NCBI RefSeq assembly: GCF_013523165.1
Contig: NZ_JAAMQI010000007.1
Coordinates: 1-64,000 of the forward strand
DNA from: Pseudomonas entomophila
GTDB taxonomy: Bacteria; Pseudomonadota; Gammaproteobacteria; Pseudomonadales; Pseudomonadaceae
DNA: 64,000 nucleotides
Direction of reading: 5' to 3'
Positions within the stretch are counted from its first letter, which is position 1; every line of letters starts with the position of its first letter. A program made the translations under genes and the position numbers. The notes under the pieces were generated by a model. The model was given only the letters and a program-made list of their open reading frames with translations. It ran no database searches and was not told where the DNA came from. Below are positions 9,225 to 16,104 of the stretch, piece by piece.

Positions 9225-10559
9225 ATGATTCGTATGCCCCTGGCCTCCGCCAGCCTGTTGGCCATCGCCATCGCCCTCGCCGGGTGCGGCGAGAAGGAAG
9301 ACAAGACTGCCGCGCCGACCGCTCAGGCACCCGCTGCCGCCAGCACCCCTGCCGTGGCCCCGGGCGCCGTCGATGAAACGGCCGGCAAGGCCGTGGTCAA
9401 GCACTACGCTGAAATGGCCTACGTCATCTATGGCGACTCGCTCAGCACCGCCAAGGCCCTGCAGAGCGCGGTCGATGCGTTCCTGGCCAAGCCGGACGAC
9501 CAGACCCTGAAAGCGGCCCGCGACGCCTGGATCGCCGCACGCATCCCCTACCTGCAAACCGAAGCCTTCCGCTTCGGCAATACCATCATCGACGACTGGG
9601 AAGGCCAGGTGAACGCCTGGCCCCTGGACGAAGGCCTGATCGACTACGTCGACAGCAGCTACGAACATGCCCTGGGCAACCCGGCCGCCAGCGCCAACAT
9701 CATCGCCAACACCGAGATTCAGGTGGGCGAAGAGAAAGTCGACGTCAAGGACATCACCCCCGAGAAACTCGCCAGCCTCAATGAGCTGGCCGGTTCGGAA
9801 GCCAACGTCGCCACCGGCTACCACGCCATCGAATTCCTGCTCTGGGGCCAGGACCTCAACGGCACCGGCCCAGGCGCCGGCAACCGTCCGGCTTCCGACT
9901 ACCTGGAAGGCGAAGGCGCCACCGGTGGTCACAACGACCGCCGTCGCGCCTACCTCAAGGCGGTCACCGACCTGCTGGTCAGCGACCTGGAAGAAATGGT
10001 CGCCAACTGGGCACCGAACGTCACCGACAACTACCGCGCCACGCTGGAAGGCGAATCGGTCAACGATGGCCTGCGCAAGATGCTGTTCGGCATGGGCAGC
10101 CTGTCGCTGGGCGAACTGGCCGGCGAGCGCATGAAGGTGTCCCTGGAGGCCAATTCGCCTGAAGACGAGCAGGACTGCTTCAGCGACTACACCCACTTCG
10201 CGCACTTCTACGACGCCAAGGGCATCCGCAACATCTACCTGGGCGAATACACCCGTGCCGACGGCACCAAGCTGACCGGCCCGAGCCTGTCCTCGCTGGT
10301 GGCCAAGGCCGACCCGGCCACCGACACGGCGCTCAAGGCCGACCTGGCAGCCACCGAAGCGAAGATCCAGGTCATGGTCGACCATGCGCTCAAGGGCGAA
10401 CACTACGACCAGCTGATCGCGCCGGACAACGCCGCGGGCAACCAGATCGTGCGTGACGCCATCGCAGCGCTGGTCAAGCAGACCGGCACCATCGAGCAGG
10501 CCGCAGGCAAGCTGGGCATCACCAACCTGAGCCCGGACACCGCCGATCACGAGTTCTGA
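9225..10559 (+). CDS. icmP: Imelysin-family (M75) lipoprotein, IcmP type
   Basis: Periplasm-facing lipoprotein of 444 residues with a lipobox ending at Cys21 (ALAGC). The imelysin/peptidase M75 signature GxHxxE is intact as GYHAIEFLLWG, with His200 and Glu203. Members include EfeO-like iron-handling proteins and IcmP (insulin-cleaving metalloproteinase) of P. aeruginosa; whether they are true peptidases or iron-binding proteins is unsettled. ATG 9225 is chosen for its AGGAAA site and for giving a clean signal peptide; an upstream start at 9144 would run through the promoter. A Fur-like box precedes it. It heads a block of four exported proteins of related type. The di-heme gene starts 171 bp further on. 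Confidence 0.88.
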   Translation: MIRMPLASASLLAIAIALAGCGEKEDKTAAPTAQAPAAASTPAVAPGAVDETAGKAVVKHYAEMAYVIYGDSLSTAKALQSAVDAFLAKPDDQTLKAARDAWIAARIPYLQTEAFRFGNTIIDDWEGQVNAWPLDEGLIDYVDSSYEHALGNPAASANIIANTEIQVGEEKVDVKDITPEKLASLNELAGSEANVATGYHAIEFLLWGQDLNGTGPGAGNRPASDYLEGEGATGGHNDRRRAYLKAVTDLLVSDLEEMVANWAPNVTDNYRATLEGESVNDGLRKMLFGMGSLSLGELAGERMKVSLEANSPEDEQDCFSDYTHFAHFYDAKGIRNIYLGEYTRADGTKLTGPSLSSLVAKADPATDTALKADLAATEAKIQVMVDHALKGEHYDQLIAPDNAAGNQIVRDAIAALVKQTGTIEQAAGKLGITNLSPDTADHEF

Positions 10560-10568
10560 TCGGCCCCC

Positions 10569-10600
10569 GGCCTGAGGCGTCGCTCGCGGCGCCTCAGGCC
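10569..10600 (+). other. Strong hairpin between icmP and di-heme gene
   Basis: GGCCTGAGGCG (10569-10579) pairs perfectly with CGCCTCAGGCC (10590-10600) around a 10-base loop. No U-tract follows (GCCCCTCCCC). It may be a Rho-assisted terminator, a transcript-end stabiliser, or an attenuator that sets different levels of the upstream and downstream genes. Confidence 0.5.
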
Positions 10601-10730
10601 GCCCCTCCCCTGCAGCCGGCCCCTGACTAACGTCGATTTCATCCGGCAAACGCAAATCCCTCTTATTCATACCTCGCCAGCCTGCTAAGCTTGCACCCCT
10701 GTTTTTCGCTCGAGCCCTCCAGGATCATCG

Positions 10731-12158
10731 ATGTCCTCGCCGCTGCTCCGTCTCTCGCCCTTGCTGCTGCTCTGTGCGCTGACCGCCTGTGATGACGCGC
10801 CGCGTTTCACCCAGGCCGAGCCGGGCGAAGCCTTGTCGGGTGGCGCCACGACCGTGCAACGGCAGGACCGCCAGGCGTTTTCGCTGCCGTCGGCCAACCT
10901 GACGCCCGAGCGCCGGCTGGATTTCAGCGTCGGCAACAGCTTCTTCCGCAGCCCCTGGGTGATCGCCCCGTCGACCACCACGGCGCGCGACGGCCTGGGC
11001 CCATTGTTCAACACCAATGCCTGCCAGAACTGCCATGTGCGCGACGGTCGCGGGCACCCCCCGGAGCCCGATGCGCGCAATGCCGTGTCGATGCTAGTGC
11101 GCCTGTCGATCCCCAACCAGCCCGCCTACCTGCAGGAAATCGAGCGCCTGGGCGTGGTTCCCGAACCGACCTACGGCACGCAACTGCAGGACATGGCCGT
11201 GCCAGGCGTTGCGCCGGAGGGCAAGGTGCGCGTGGACTACAGCGCCGAGCCGGTCCGCTTCACGGACGGCTACACCGTCGAGCTGCGCCGGCCTCACGTG
11301 CGCATCACGCAGCTGGGGTACGGCCCGATGCACCCTGACACGCGCCTGTCGGCACGGGTCGCGCCGCCGATGATCGGGCTCGGCCTGCTCGAGGCGATCC
11401 CGGAAGCGGCGATCCTGGCCAATGCCGACCCGGACGACCGCAATGGCGATGGCATCCGCGGGCGCCCGAACCGGGTCTGGGACCAGGCGCGGCAGGCGAC
11501 GGTGCTGGGACGCTTCGGCTGGAAGGCCGGGCAACCCAACGTCAACCAGCAGAACGCCCATGCCTTCGCGGGCGACATGGGGCTGACCACCACCTTGCTG
11601 CCGAACGACGACTGCACGCCCGCCCAGGTCGAGTGCCAGCGCGCGCCCAATGGCGATGGCGCCGACGGCGAAAAGGAGGTCAGCGACAACATCCTGCGCC
11701 TGGTGACGTTCTATGCGCGCAATGTCGCCGTCCCGGCGCGCCGCGACGTCGACGCGCCTCAGGTGCTGGCCGGCAAGCGCCTGTTCCACGAGGCCGGCTG
11801 TGCGGCCTGCCATACCCCCACCTTCACCACGGCGGCCGACGGCGTCGAACCCGAACTGGCCAACCAGGTCATCCGCCCCTACAGTGACCTGCTGCTGCAC
11901 GACATGGGGCCAGGGCTGGCGGATGGCCGCAGCGAGTTCGATGCGAGCGGCCAGCAGTGGCGCACGCCGCCGCTATGGGGCGTCGGCTTGACCCAGGCGG
12001 TGAGCGGCCACACGCAACTGCTGCACGACGGACGTGCCCGCAACCTGCTCGAGGCGGTGCTCTGGCACGGCGGCGAAGCGCAAGCGGCTCGTCGCCACGT
12101 ACTGACTTTCGACGCCGAGCAGCGTGCCGCGCTGCTGGCCTTCCTGAACTCACTCTAA
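10731..12158 (+). CDS. Di-heme c-type oxidoreductase (DHOR/DUF1111 family)
   Basis: Exported di-heme cytochrome of 475 residues. The signal peptide ends LLLCALTACDD, possibly a lipoprotein with Cys22. Two heme-c sites are visible: CQNCH (98-102) and CAACH (357-361). The spacing and the PLFNTNACQNCHVRDGRG context mark the DHOR family, often labelled thiol oxidoreductase, related to bacterial di-heme peroxidases. The natural reaction is not established; electron transfer or peroxide-linked oxidation in the periplasm is likely. It is followed 17 bp later by a second imelysin. A heme protein beside imelysins recalls the EfeO/EfeB pairing. A weak A/T-rich Fur-like sequence (10648-10668) lies upstream, too degenerate to call. 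Confidence 0.85.
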   Translation: MSSPLLRLSPLLLLCALTACDDAPRFTQAEPGEALSGGATTVQRQDRQAFSLPSANLTPERRLDFSVGNSFFRSPWVIAPSTTTARDGLGPLFNTNACQNCHVRDGRGHPPEPDARNAVSMLVRLSIPNQPAYLQEIERLGVVPEPTYGTQLQDMAVPGVAPEGKVRVDYSAEPVRFTDGYTVELRRPHVRITQLGYGPMHPDTRLSARVAPPMIGLGLLEAIPEAAILANADPDDRNGDGIRGRPNRVWDQARQATVLGRFGWKAGQPNVNQQNAHAFAGDMGLTTTLLPNDDCTPAQVECQRAPNGDGADGEKEVSDNILRLVTFYARNVAVPARRDVDAPQVLAGKRLFHEAGCAACHTPTFTTAADGVEPELANQVIRPYSDLLLHDMGPGLADGRSEFDASGQQWRTPPLWGVGLTQAVSGHTQLLHDGRARNLLEAVLWHGGEAQAARRHVLTFDAEQRAALLAFLNSL

Positions 12159-12175
12159 GCGCAAAGGATCCGGGC

Positions 12176-13240
12176 ATGTTCCGACCCAAACTGTTGTTCA
12201 CCAGCCTCGCCGCACTCGCCCTCGGCGCCTGCGCCCCGCAGGACCCGCAAGCCGTGACCTCGGCCGCCATCGCCAAGCAGGTGATCCTGCCGACCTACAG
12301 CCGTTGGGTCGAAGCCGATCGGCAGCTGGCCGCCAGCGCCCTGGCCTTCTGCGAAGGCAAGGAGACTCTGGAAGCGGCCCGCAGCGACTTCCTCGCCGCG
12401 CAGAAGGCCTGGGCCGAACTGCAACCGCTGCTGGTCGGCCCGCTGGCCGAAGGCAACCGCGCCTGGCAGGTGCAGTTCTGGCCGGACAAGAAGAACCTGG
12501 TCGGGCGCCAGGTCGAGCAGCTGGTCAACGGCGACACGCCCGTCGACGCACAGACCTTGGGCAAATCCAGCGTCGTGGTACGCGGCCTGTCGGCCTACGA
12601 GTACATCCTCTTCGACAGCAAGCCGGACATCGCCACTGCCGAGCAGAAGGCCCGCTACTGCCCGCTGCTGGTCGCCATCGGCGAGCACCAGAAGACCCTG
12701 GCCGAAGAGATCCTCAAGGGCTGGAACACCACCGACGGCATGCTTTCGCAGATGACCACGTTCCCCAACCAGCGCTATGCCGACTCCCACGAGGCGATCG
12801 CCGATGTGCTGCGCGCCCAGGTCACCGCGCTCGATACCTTGAAGAAGAAGCTCGGCGCGCCGATGGGTCGCCTGAGCAAGGGCATCGCCCAGCCGCTGCA
12901 GGCCGAAGCCTGGCGCAGCCACGCCTCGATGAAGAGCATCGAAGCCAGCCTCAAGGCCGCGCAAGCCTTGTGGGTGGGTGTCGACAACAAGGGCCTGCGC
13001 GGATTGCTGGGCAAGGAACACGCCGCCCTGGCCGACAAGATCGACGACGCCTACGCCACTGCACTCAAGCGGCTGGGCGACAACCAGAAGACCCTGGGCG
13101 AGCTGCTGACCGACGACGCCGGCAAACAGACCCTCGACCAGATCTACGACAGCCTCAACGTCGTCCATCGCCTGCACGAAGGCGAGCTGGCCAAGGCGTT
13201 GAACATCCAGCTGGGCTTCAATGCCAACGACGGTGACTGA
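12176..13240 (+). CDS. Second imelysin-family lipoprotein, altered HxxE motif
   Basis: Exported protein of 354 residues with a lipobox LALGAC at residues 14-19. The imelysin fold is clear (RWVEADRQLAASALAFC near the start; two helical repeats). The GxHxxE motif instead reads GLSAYEYIL: Ser139 replaces the His while Glu142 is kept. This paralogue may therefore bind metal differently, or be a non-catalytic partner of the first imelysin. ATG 12176 follows AAAGGA; the longer open frame upstream overlaps the di-heme gene in another frame and is not used. It lies between the di-heme and DUF1513 genes with gaps of 17 and 2 bp, so the three are surely one operon. Confidence 0.87.
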   Translation: MFRPKLLFTSLAALALGACAPQDPQAVTSAAIAKQVILPTYSRWVEADRQLAASALAFCEGKETLEAARSDFLAAQKAWAELQPLLVGPLAEGNRAWQVQFWPDKKNLVGRQVEQLVNGDTPVDAQTLGKSSVVVRGLSAYEYILFDSKPDIATAEQKARYCPLLVAIGEHQKTLAEEILKGWNTTDGMLSQMTTFPNQRYADSHEAIADVLRAQVTALDTLKKKLGAPMGRLSKGIAQPLQAEAWRSHASMKSIEASLKAAQALWVGVDNKGLRGLLGKEHAALADKIDDAYATALKRLGDNQKTLGELLTDDAGKQTLDQIYDSLNVVHRLHEGELAKALNIQLGFNANDGD

Positions 13241-13242
13241 TC

Positions 13243-14340
13243 ATGTTGCGAGACCAGGCCAAGCGATTCGGTAGCACGGTGCTCAACGCCCTGATGCTGC
13301 GTGGCTGGACCCTGCGTCGCGACACGGCCGACGGCCAGCTGCTGTTGTCGGCGCGCGACGATGCCGACGGCAAGCACTACGCCGTCGGCTATCGGCTCGA
13401 TGGCCGCCAGGTGTTCGCCACTGAGGTGGGGCAACGCTGCCACGCCATCATCGACCACCCGACGCTGCCGGTCGCGCTGTTCGTCGCCCGGCGCCCCGGC
13501 ACCGAGAGCTACCTGATCGACGTGCGCGACGGGCGTCTGCTGCAGACCCTCACCTCGCGCCAGCACCGGCACTTCTATGGGCATGCGGTGATTCACCGCG
13601 ACGGCGAGTGGCTGTACACCACCGAGAACGACACGACCGACCCAGGGCGTGGCGTCCTCGGTGTGTACCGATTCGACGGTGAACGCCTGGTCCAGGCCGG
13701 CGAGCTGTCGACCCATGGTATCGGGCCGCACGAGGTGTCCTGGCTGCCGGATGGCGAAACCCTGGTCGTGGCCAATGGCGGCATTCGCACGGAAGCGGAA
13801 AGCCGGGTGGAGATGAACCTCGACGCGATGGAACCCAGCCTGGTGCTGATGCGACGCGACGGCAGCCTGATCAGCAAGGAAACCCTGTCCCAACCCATGA
13901 ACAGCGTTCGCCACCTGGCGATCGGCGGCGACGGCACCATCGTGGCCTGCCAGCAGTTCATGGGCGATGCCGACGAAACCGCCGAGCTGCTGGCGATCAA
14001 GCGTCCGGGCCAGCCGTTTCAGGCCTTCCCGGTGCCGGAGGCACAACTGCGCTCGATGGCGCAGTACACCGCCAGCGTGGCCATCCACGATGAACTGCGT
14101 CTGGTGGCGCTGACCGCACCGCGTGCCAACCGGCTGTTCGTCTGGGGCCTGGACGATGGCCAGGTGCGCCTGGATGCACCGATGCCCGATTGTGCCGGGG
14201 TCGGGGCGGTGAAGGACGGTTTCGTGGTGACGTCGGGGCAAGGCCGATGCCGTTACTACGATTGCCGTACACCGGCACCGATCGGCCAGCCCCTGCAGAT
14301 GCCTTCGGGCTTCTGGGACAATCACCTGCACCTGGTCTAG
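13243..14340 (+). CDS. DUF1513 beta-propeller protein
   Basis: Protein of 365 residues made of repeated beta-strand blades (for example LLLSARDDADGKHYAVGY, GHAVIHRDGEWLYTTEND, THGIGPHEVSWLPDGETLVVANGG). This is the DUF1513 pattern. It begins two bases after the second imelysin and closes the operon. Family members usually carry an N-terminal export signal, often twin-arginine. Here the start reads MLRDQAKRFGSTVLNALMLRG, with RD rather than RR and only a weak hydrophobic stretch, so export is uncertain. Function is unknown; its constant company with imelysins and the di-heme protein suggests a role in periplasmic iron handling. Confidence 0.8.
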   Translation: MLRDQAKRFGSTVLNALMLRGWTLRRDTADGQLLLSARDDADGKHYAVGYRLDGRQVFATEVGQRCHAIIDHPTLPVALFVARRPGTESYLIDVRDGRLLQTLTSRQHRHFYGHAVIHRDGEWLYTTENDTTDPGRGVLGVYRFDGERLVQAGELSTHGIGPHEVSWLPDGETLVVANGGIRTEAESRVEMNLDAMEPSLVLMRRDGSLISKETLSQPMNSVRHLAIGGDGTIVACQQFMGDADETAELLAIKRPGQPFQAFPVPEAQLRSMAQYTASVAIHDELRLVALTAPRANRLFVWGLDDGQVRLDAPMPDCAGVGAVKDGFVVTSGQGRCRYYDCRTPAPIGQPLQMPSGFWDNHLHLV

Positions 14341-14357
14341 GGCACGGTATCGAACAC

Positions 14358-14375
14358 GGGGCCAGTCACGGCCCC
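14358..14375. terminator. Hairpin between converging operons
   Basis: GGGGCC (14358-14363) pairs with GGCCCC (14370-14375) in the 61-bp space between the DUF1513 gene and the convergent small-protein gene. U-tracts are poor on both sides, so termination efficiency is doubtful. Confidence 0.4.
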
Positions 14376-14401
14376 TTGGTCGCAGGTAGCGGTGCGGGAA
14401 G

Positions 14402-14617
14402 CTAGCTACCGGCGCGCAGCCCCTGGCGCATGCCGAACAGAAACAGCAGCAGGTCCTGATCCGGCTCGGCAACGGCAGGCACCTTGGCGTCCCGAGGCGC
14501 CAGGCATTGCGGTGAACTCAGCACCTGCGGTCGAGGCTCGTGCCAGGCGGCTGCGGCTGCCGTGGTGACCACCAATGCAGCCACCAGAAACAAAGCTCGT
14601 GCTATTTCTAGTTTCAT
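14402..14617 (-). CDS. Small exported protein of unknown function (71 aa)
   Basis: Short gene whose ATG overlaps the stop of the upstream kinase gene (TAATG), so it should be translated by coupling. The product begins MKLEIARALFLVAALVVTTA followed by an alanine run, a textbook signal peptide with probable cleavage after the alanines near residue 24. A mature peptide of about 47 residues remains, with one Cys, several prolines and a hydrophobic LLLFLFG. I do not recognise a family. Membership in the methyltransferase-kinase operon beside colRS suggests an envelope role. Confidence 0.7.
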   Translation of the reverse strand: MKLEIARALFLVAALVVTTAAAAAWHEPRPQVLSSPQCLAPRDAKVPAVAEPDQDLLLFLFGMRQGLRAGS

Positions 14618-15315
14618 TACCCTAACCCTTTGATAGCGCTGCCAAACGCTTCTCGATAAAAGTAGAGCAGCTTTTGCCATTCTGCTTCGGTGAGTGACGA
14701 ATGGCGCTTGAGCTGACGCAGGTCGTTGCCTGCCGCGCGTTGACGGCTCAGCCGTGTACGGCTTTTCTCCAGATCCAGCAACGCGACCTCGACCGAGGCC
14801 TGGGTGCCCTCACCTATTACCCGGACGAAGACATGCTTGCCGTAGAGGCAGCCGTGTTGCCTGTGTCCTTGGTGCAAACGCGCCAGGTTCACTGCCAGCT
14901 CCCGCAGCAAAGCGTCGTGCACGGCCTGTCCGTACTGTTGACGCGCACCTTGGGCATGCCAGGTGTCGAGGTCGACGAAGCCGTCGAGGGCCTTGCTCAC
15001 CAACAGCGCTCGCCACTGCCGTTCGGCGTCGCGCTCCACGCCACAGAAGACGATGGCCGGCACCCGGACACCCAGCGCCTGGCAACTGCGCAGGGCGTCG
15101 AGTTCGCGCAGCACGGTGGGACGTCCGAACGGGTGCAGCAGGGTACGGTACACATGACCGATCTGGCGCTTGGCGTACAGCGTCTGCCCCTGATCGTCGC
15201 GCAGGCGTTGCACACCGCTTTCGCCGCCGCGACGCTGGTTGGGTTCCTCGACCCATTCGCCCTGCTGTTTCCAGTAGAACTCGAATTGTCGGGATGCCCC
15301 GTGGGCTACTGCCAT
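14617..15315 (-). CDS. inaA: InaA-type Kdo/WaaP-family lipopolysaccharide kinase
   Basis: Protein of 232 residues with a eukaryotic-like small-molecule kinase fold of the LPS-kinase family (Kdo/WaaP). QTLYAKRQIGHVYR holds the likely ATP-binding Lys. LARLHQGHRQHGCLYGKHVF occupies the catalytic-loop position, with His/Gly in place of a classical HRD. LLDLEKSR is the metal-binding Asp element. E. coli InaA and Pseudomonas InaA proteins share this pattern; the substrate is not known for certain. It starts 5 bp after the methyltransferase stop and overlaps the small exported gene by 1 bp. In P. putida the corresponding methyltransferase-kinase operon next to colRS is, as I recall, ColR-controlled. 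Confidence 0.82.
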   Translation of the reverse strand: MAVAHGASRQFEFYWKQQGEWVEEPNQRRGGESGVQRLRDDQGQTLYAKRQIGHVYRTLLHPFGRPTVLRELDALRSCQALGVRVPAIVFCGVERDAERQWRALLVSKALDGFVDLDTWHAQGARQQYGQAVHDALLRELAVNLARLHQGHRQHGCLYGKHVFVRVIGEGTQASVEVALLDLEKSRTRLSRQRAAGNDLRQLKRHSSLTEAEWQKLLYFYREAFGSAIKGLG

Positions 15316-15320
15316 CGTCA

Positions 15321-16001
15321 CTACCTCTTCCTCAATAGATACACGCGCCACATCGCATAGAACGGCAGGAAATCCAGACGCTCCTGGATGGCGAAGCCGG
15401 CGGCGGCGAACTCCGCCTCGACCACCTTGGCAGGCAGCACGTAGCGGTTCTGGTACCGTTCGTCCTGACGCTCGAGGTGGCGGCGTGCTTCGAGCCGCTT
15501 GCGCCGCCAGGCCTTGAAATTGCCATCCACCCACAGCGACAGGATCACGCTGTCGCGGCTGACGCGCTTGAATTCTTGCAACAAGGCCCGCCGATGTTCG
15601 GCCTGGCCTACATGGTGAAACAGACGCATGCAAAAGATGCTGTCGACGGCATTGTCCGGCAGGTCCAGGGCGAAGGCGGAGGTCTGCAACGGCTTCACCC
15701 GGGCCACCACCTCGGGCGGTTGCGCCGCGCACGCGGTTTCGAGCATGGCCGCCGAATAGTCGGCGCCAATGATCACCCGGTTGGGTTTCTCCGCCAGCAA
15801 CGGCCAGAACCGCCCGGCCCCGCTGGGGACATCGAGTACCAGGCCGGGGTCGCCCGCCAGGGCCAAGGCGCGCCTGGCCAGCTGTTCGTCACGCTGGTGC
15901 GAGAGTTTGCGGGCCAGACTGTCCTGGTGCTTGTGCAGGTAGGTCTGGGCGTGTTCCCAATCGTATTTTTCGGAAAACTCAAGCTTGATGGGGTCGTGCA
16001 T
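15321..16001 (-). CDS. Class I SAM-dependent methyltransferase (ColR-linked)
   Basis: Methyltransferase of 226 residues. Motif I is VLDVPSGAGRFWPLLA (about 57-72), with the acidic motif II IGADYSAAMLE. Motif IV, DNAVDSIFCMRLFHHV, is of the type 11 kind. The C-terminal part is basic (AWRRKRLEARRHLER), ending in a hydrophobic FLPFYAMWRVYLLRKR. ATG 16001 has a GGAG site; the open frame extends nine codons further upstream without support. It is the first gene of the minus-strand operon with inaA and the small exported protein. The ColR-box-like site 65 bp upstream points to envelope-stress control. P. putida literature calls the equivalent gene orf222 or warA. The substrate is unknown. Confidence 0.82.
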   Translation of the reverse strand: MHDPIKLEFSEKYDWEHAQTYLHKHQDSLARKLSHQRDEQLARRALALAGDPGLVLDVPSGAGRFWPLLAEKPNRVIIGADYSAAMLETACAAQPPEVVARVKPLQTSAFALDLPDNAVDSIFCMRLFHHVGQAEHRRALLQEFKRVSRDSVILSLWVDGNFKAWRRKRLEARRHLERQDERYQNRYVLPAKVVEAEFAAAGFAIQERLDFLPFYAMWRVYLLRKR

Positions 16002-16065
16002 CGCGCATCTCCGGAGAAGGTGCGCCACCTTAAGCAGACGAACGTTGGCATCCGGTCACGTCGAT

Positions 16066-16081
16066 GTGAAAAAACCGTCGG
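16066..16081 (-). promoter_or_regulatory. Putative ColR binding site
   Basis: On the minus strand the sequence CCGACGGTTTTTTCAC fits, at every defined position, the ColR consensus I remember for P. putida, YYNASNNYTTTTTCAC. It lies 65 bp upstream of the methyltransferase start. Its first half is also the 3' arm of the colS terminator. The consensus is from memory and should be checked. Confidence 0.6.
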
Positions 16082-16103
16082 CCCATTCGGACGTTTCCGA
16101 CGG
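16069..16103 (-). terminator. Rho-independent terminator of colRS
   Basis: Read on the minus strand, CCGTCGG (16103-16097) pairs with CCGACGG (16081-16075) around a 15-base loop, followed by six T (16074-16069). It begins two bases beyond the colS stop codon. Confidence 0.75.
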
Positions 16104-16104
16104 T

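Noticed and set aside
10646..10672. Second Fur box upstream of the di-heme gene
   Set aside because: A/T-rich and vaguely similar, but only about 8 of 19 consensus positions match and symmetry is poor.
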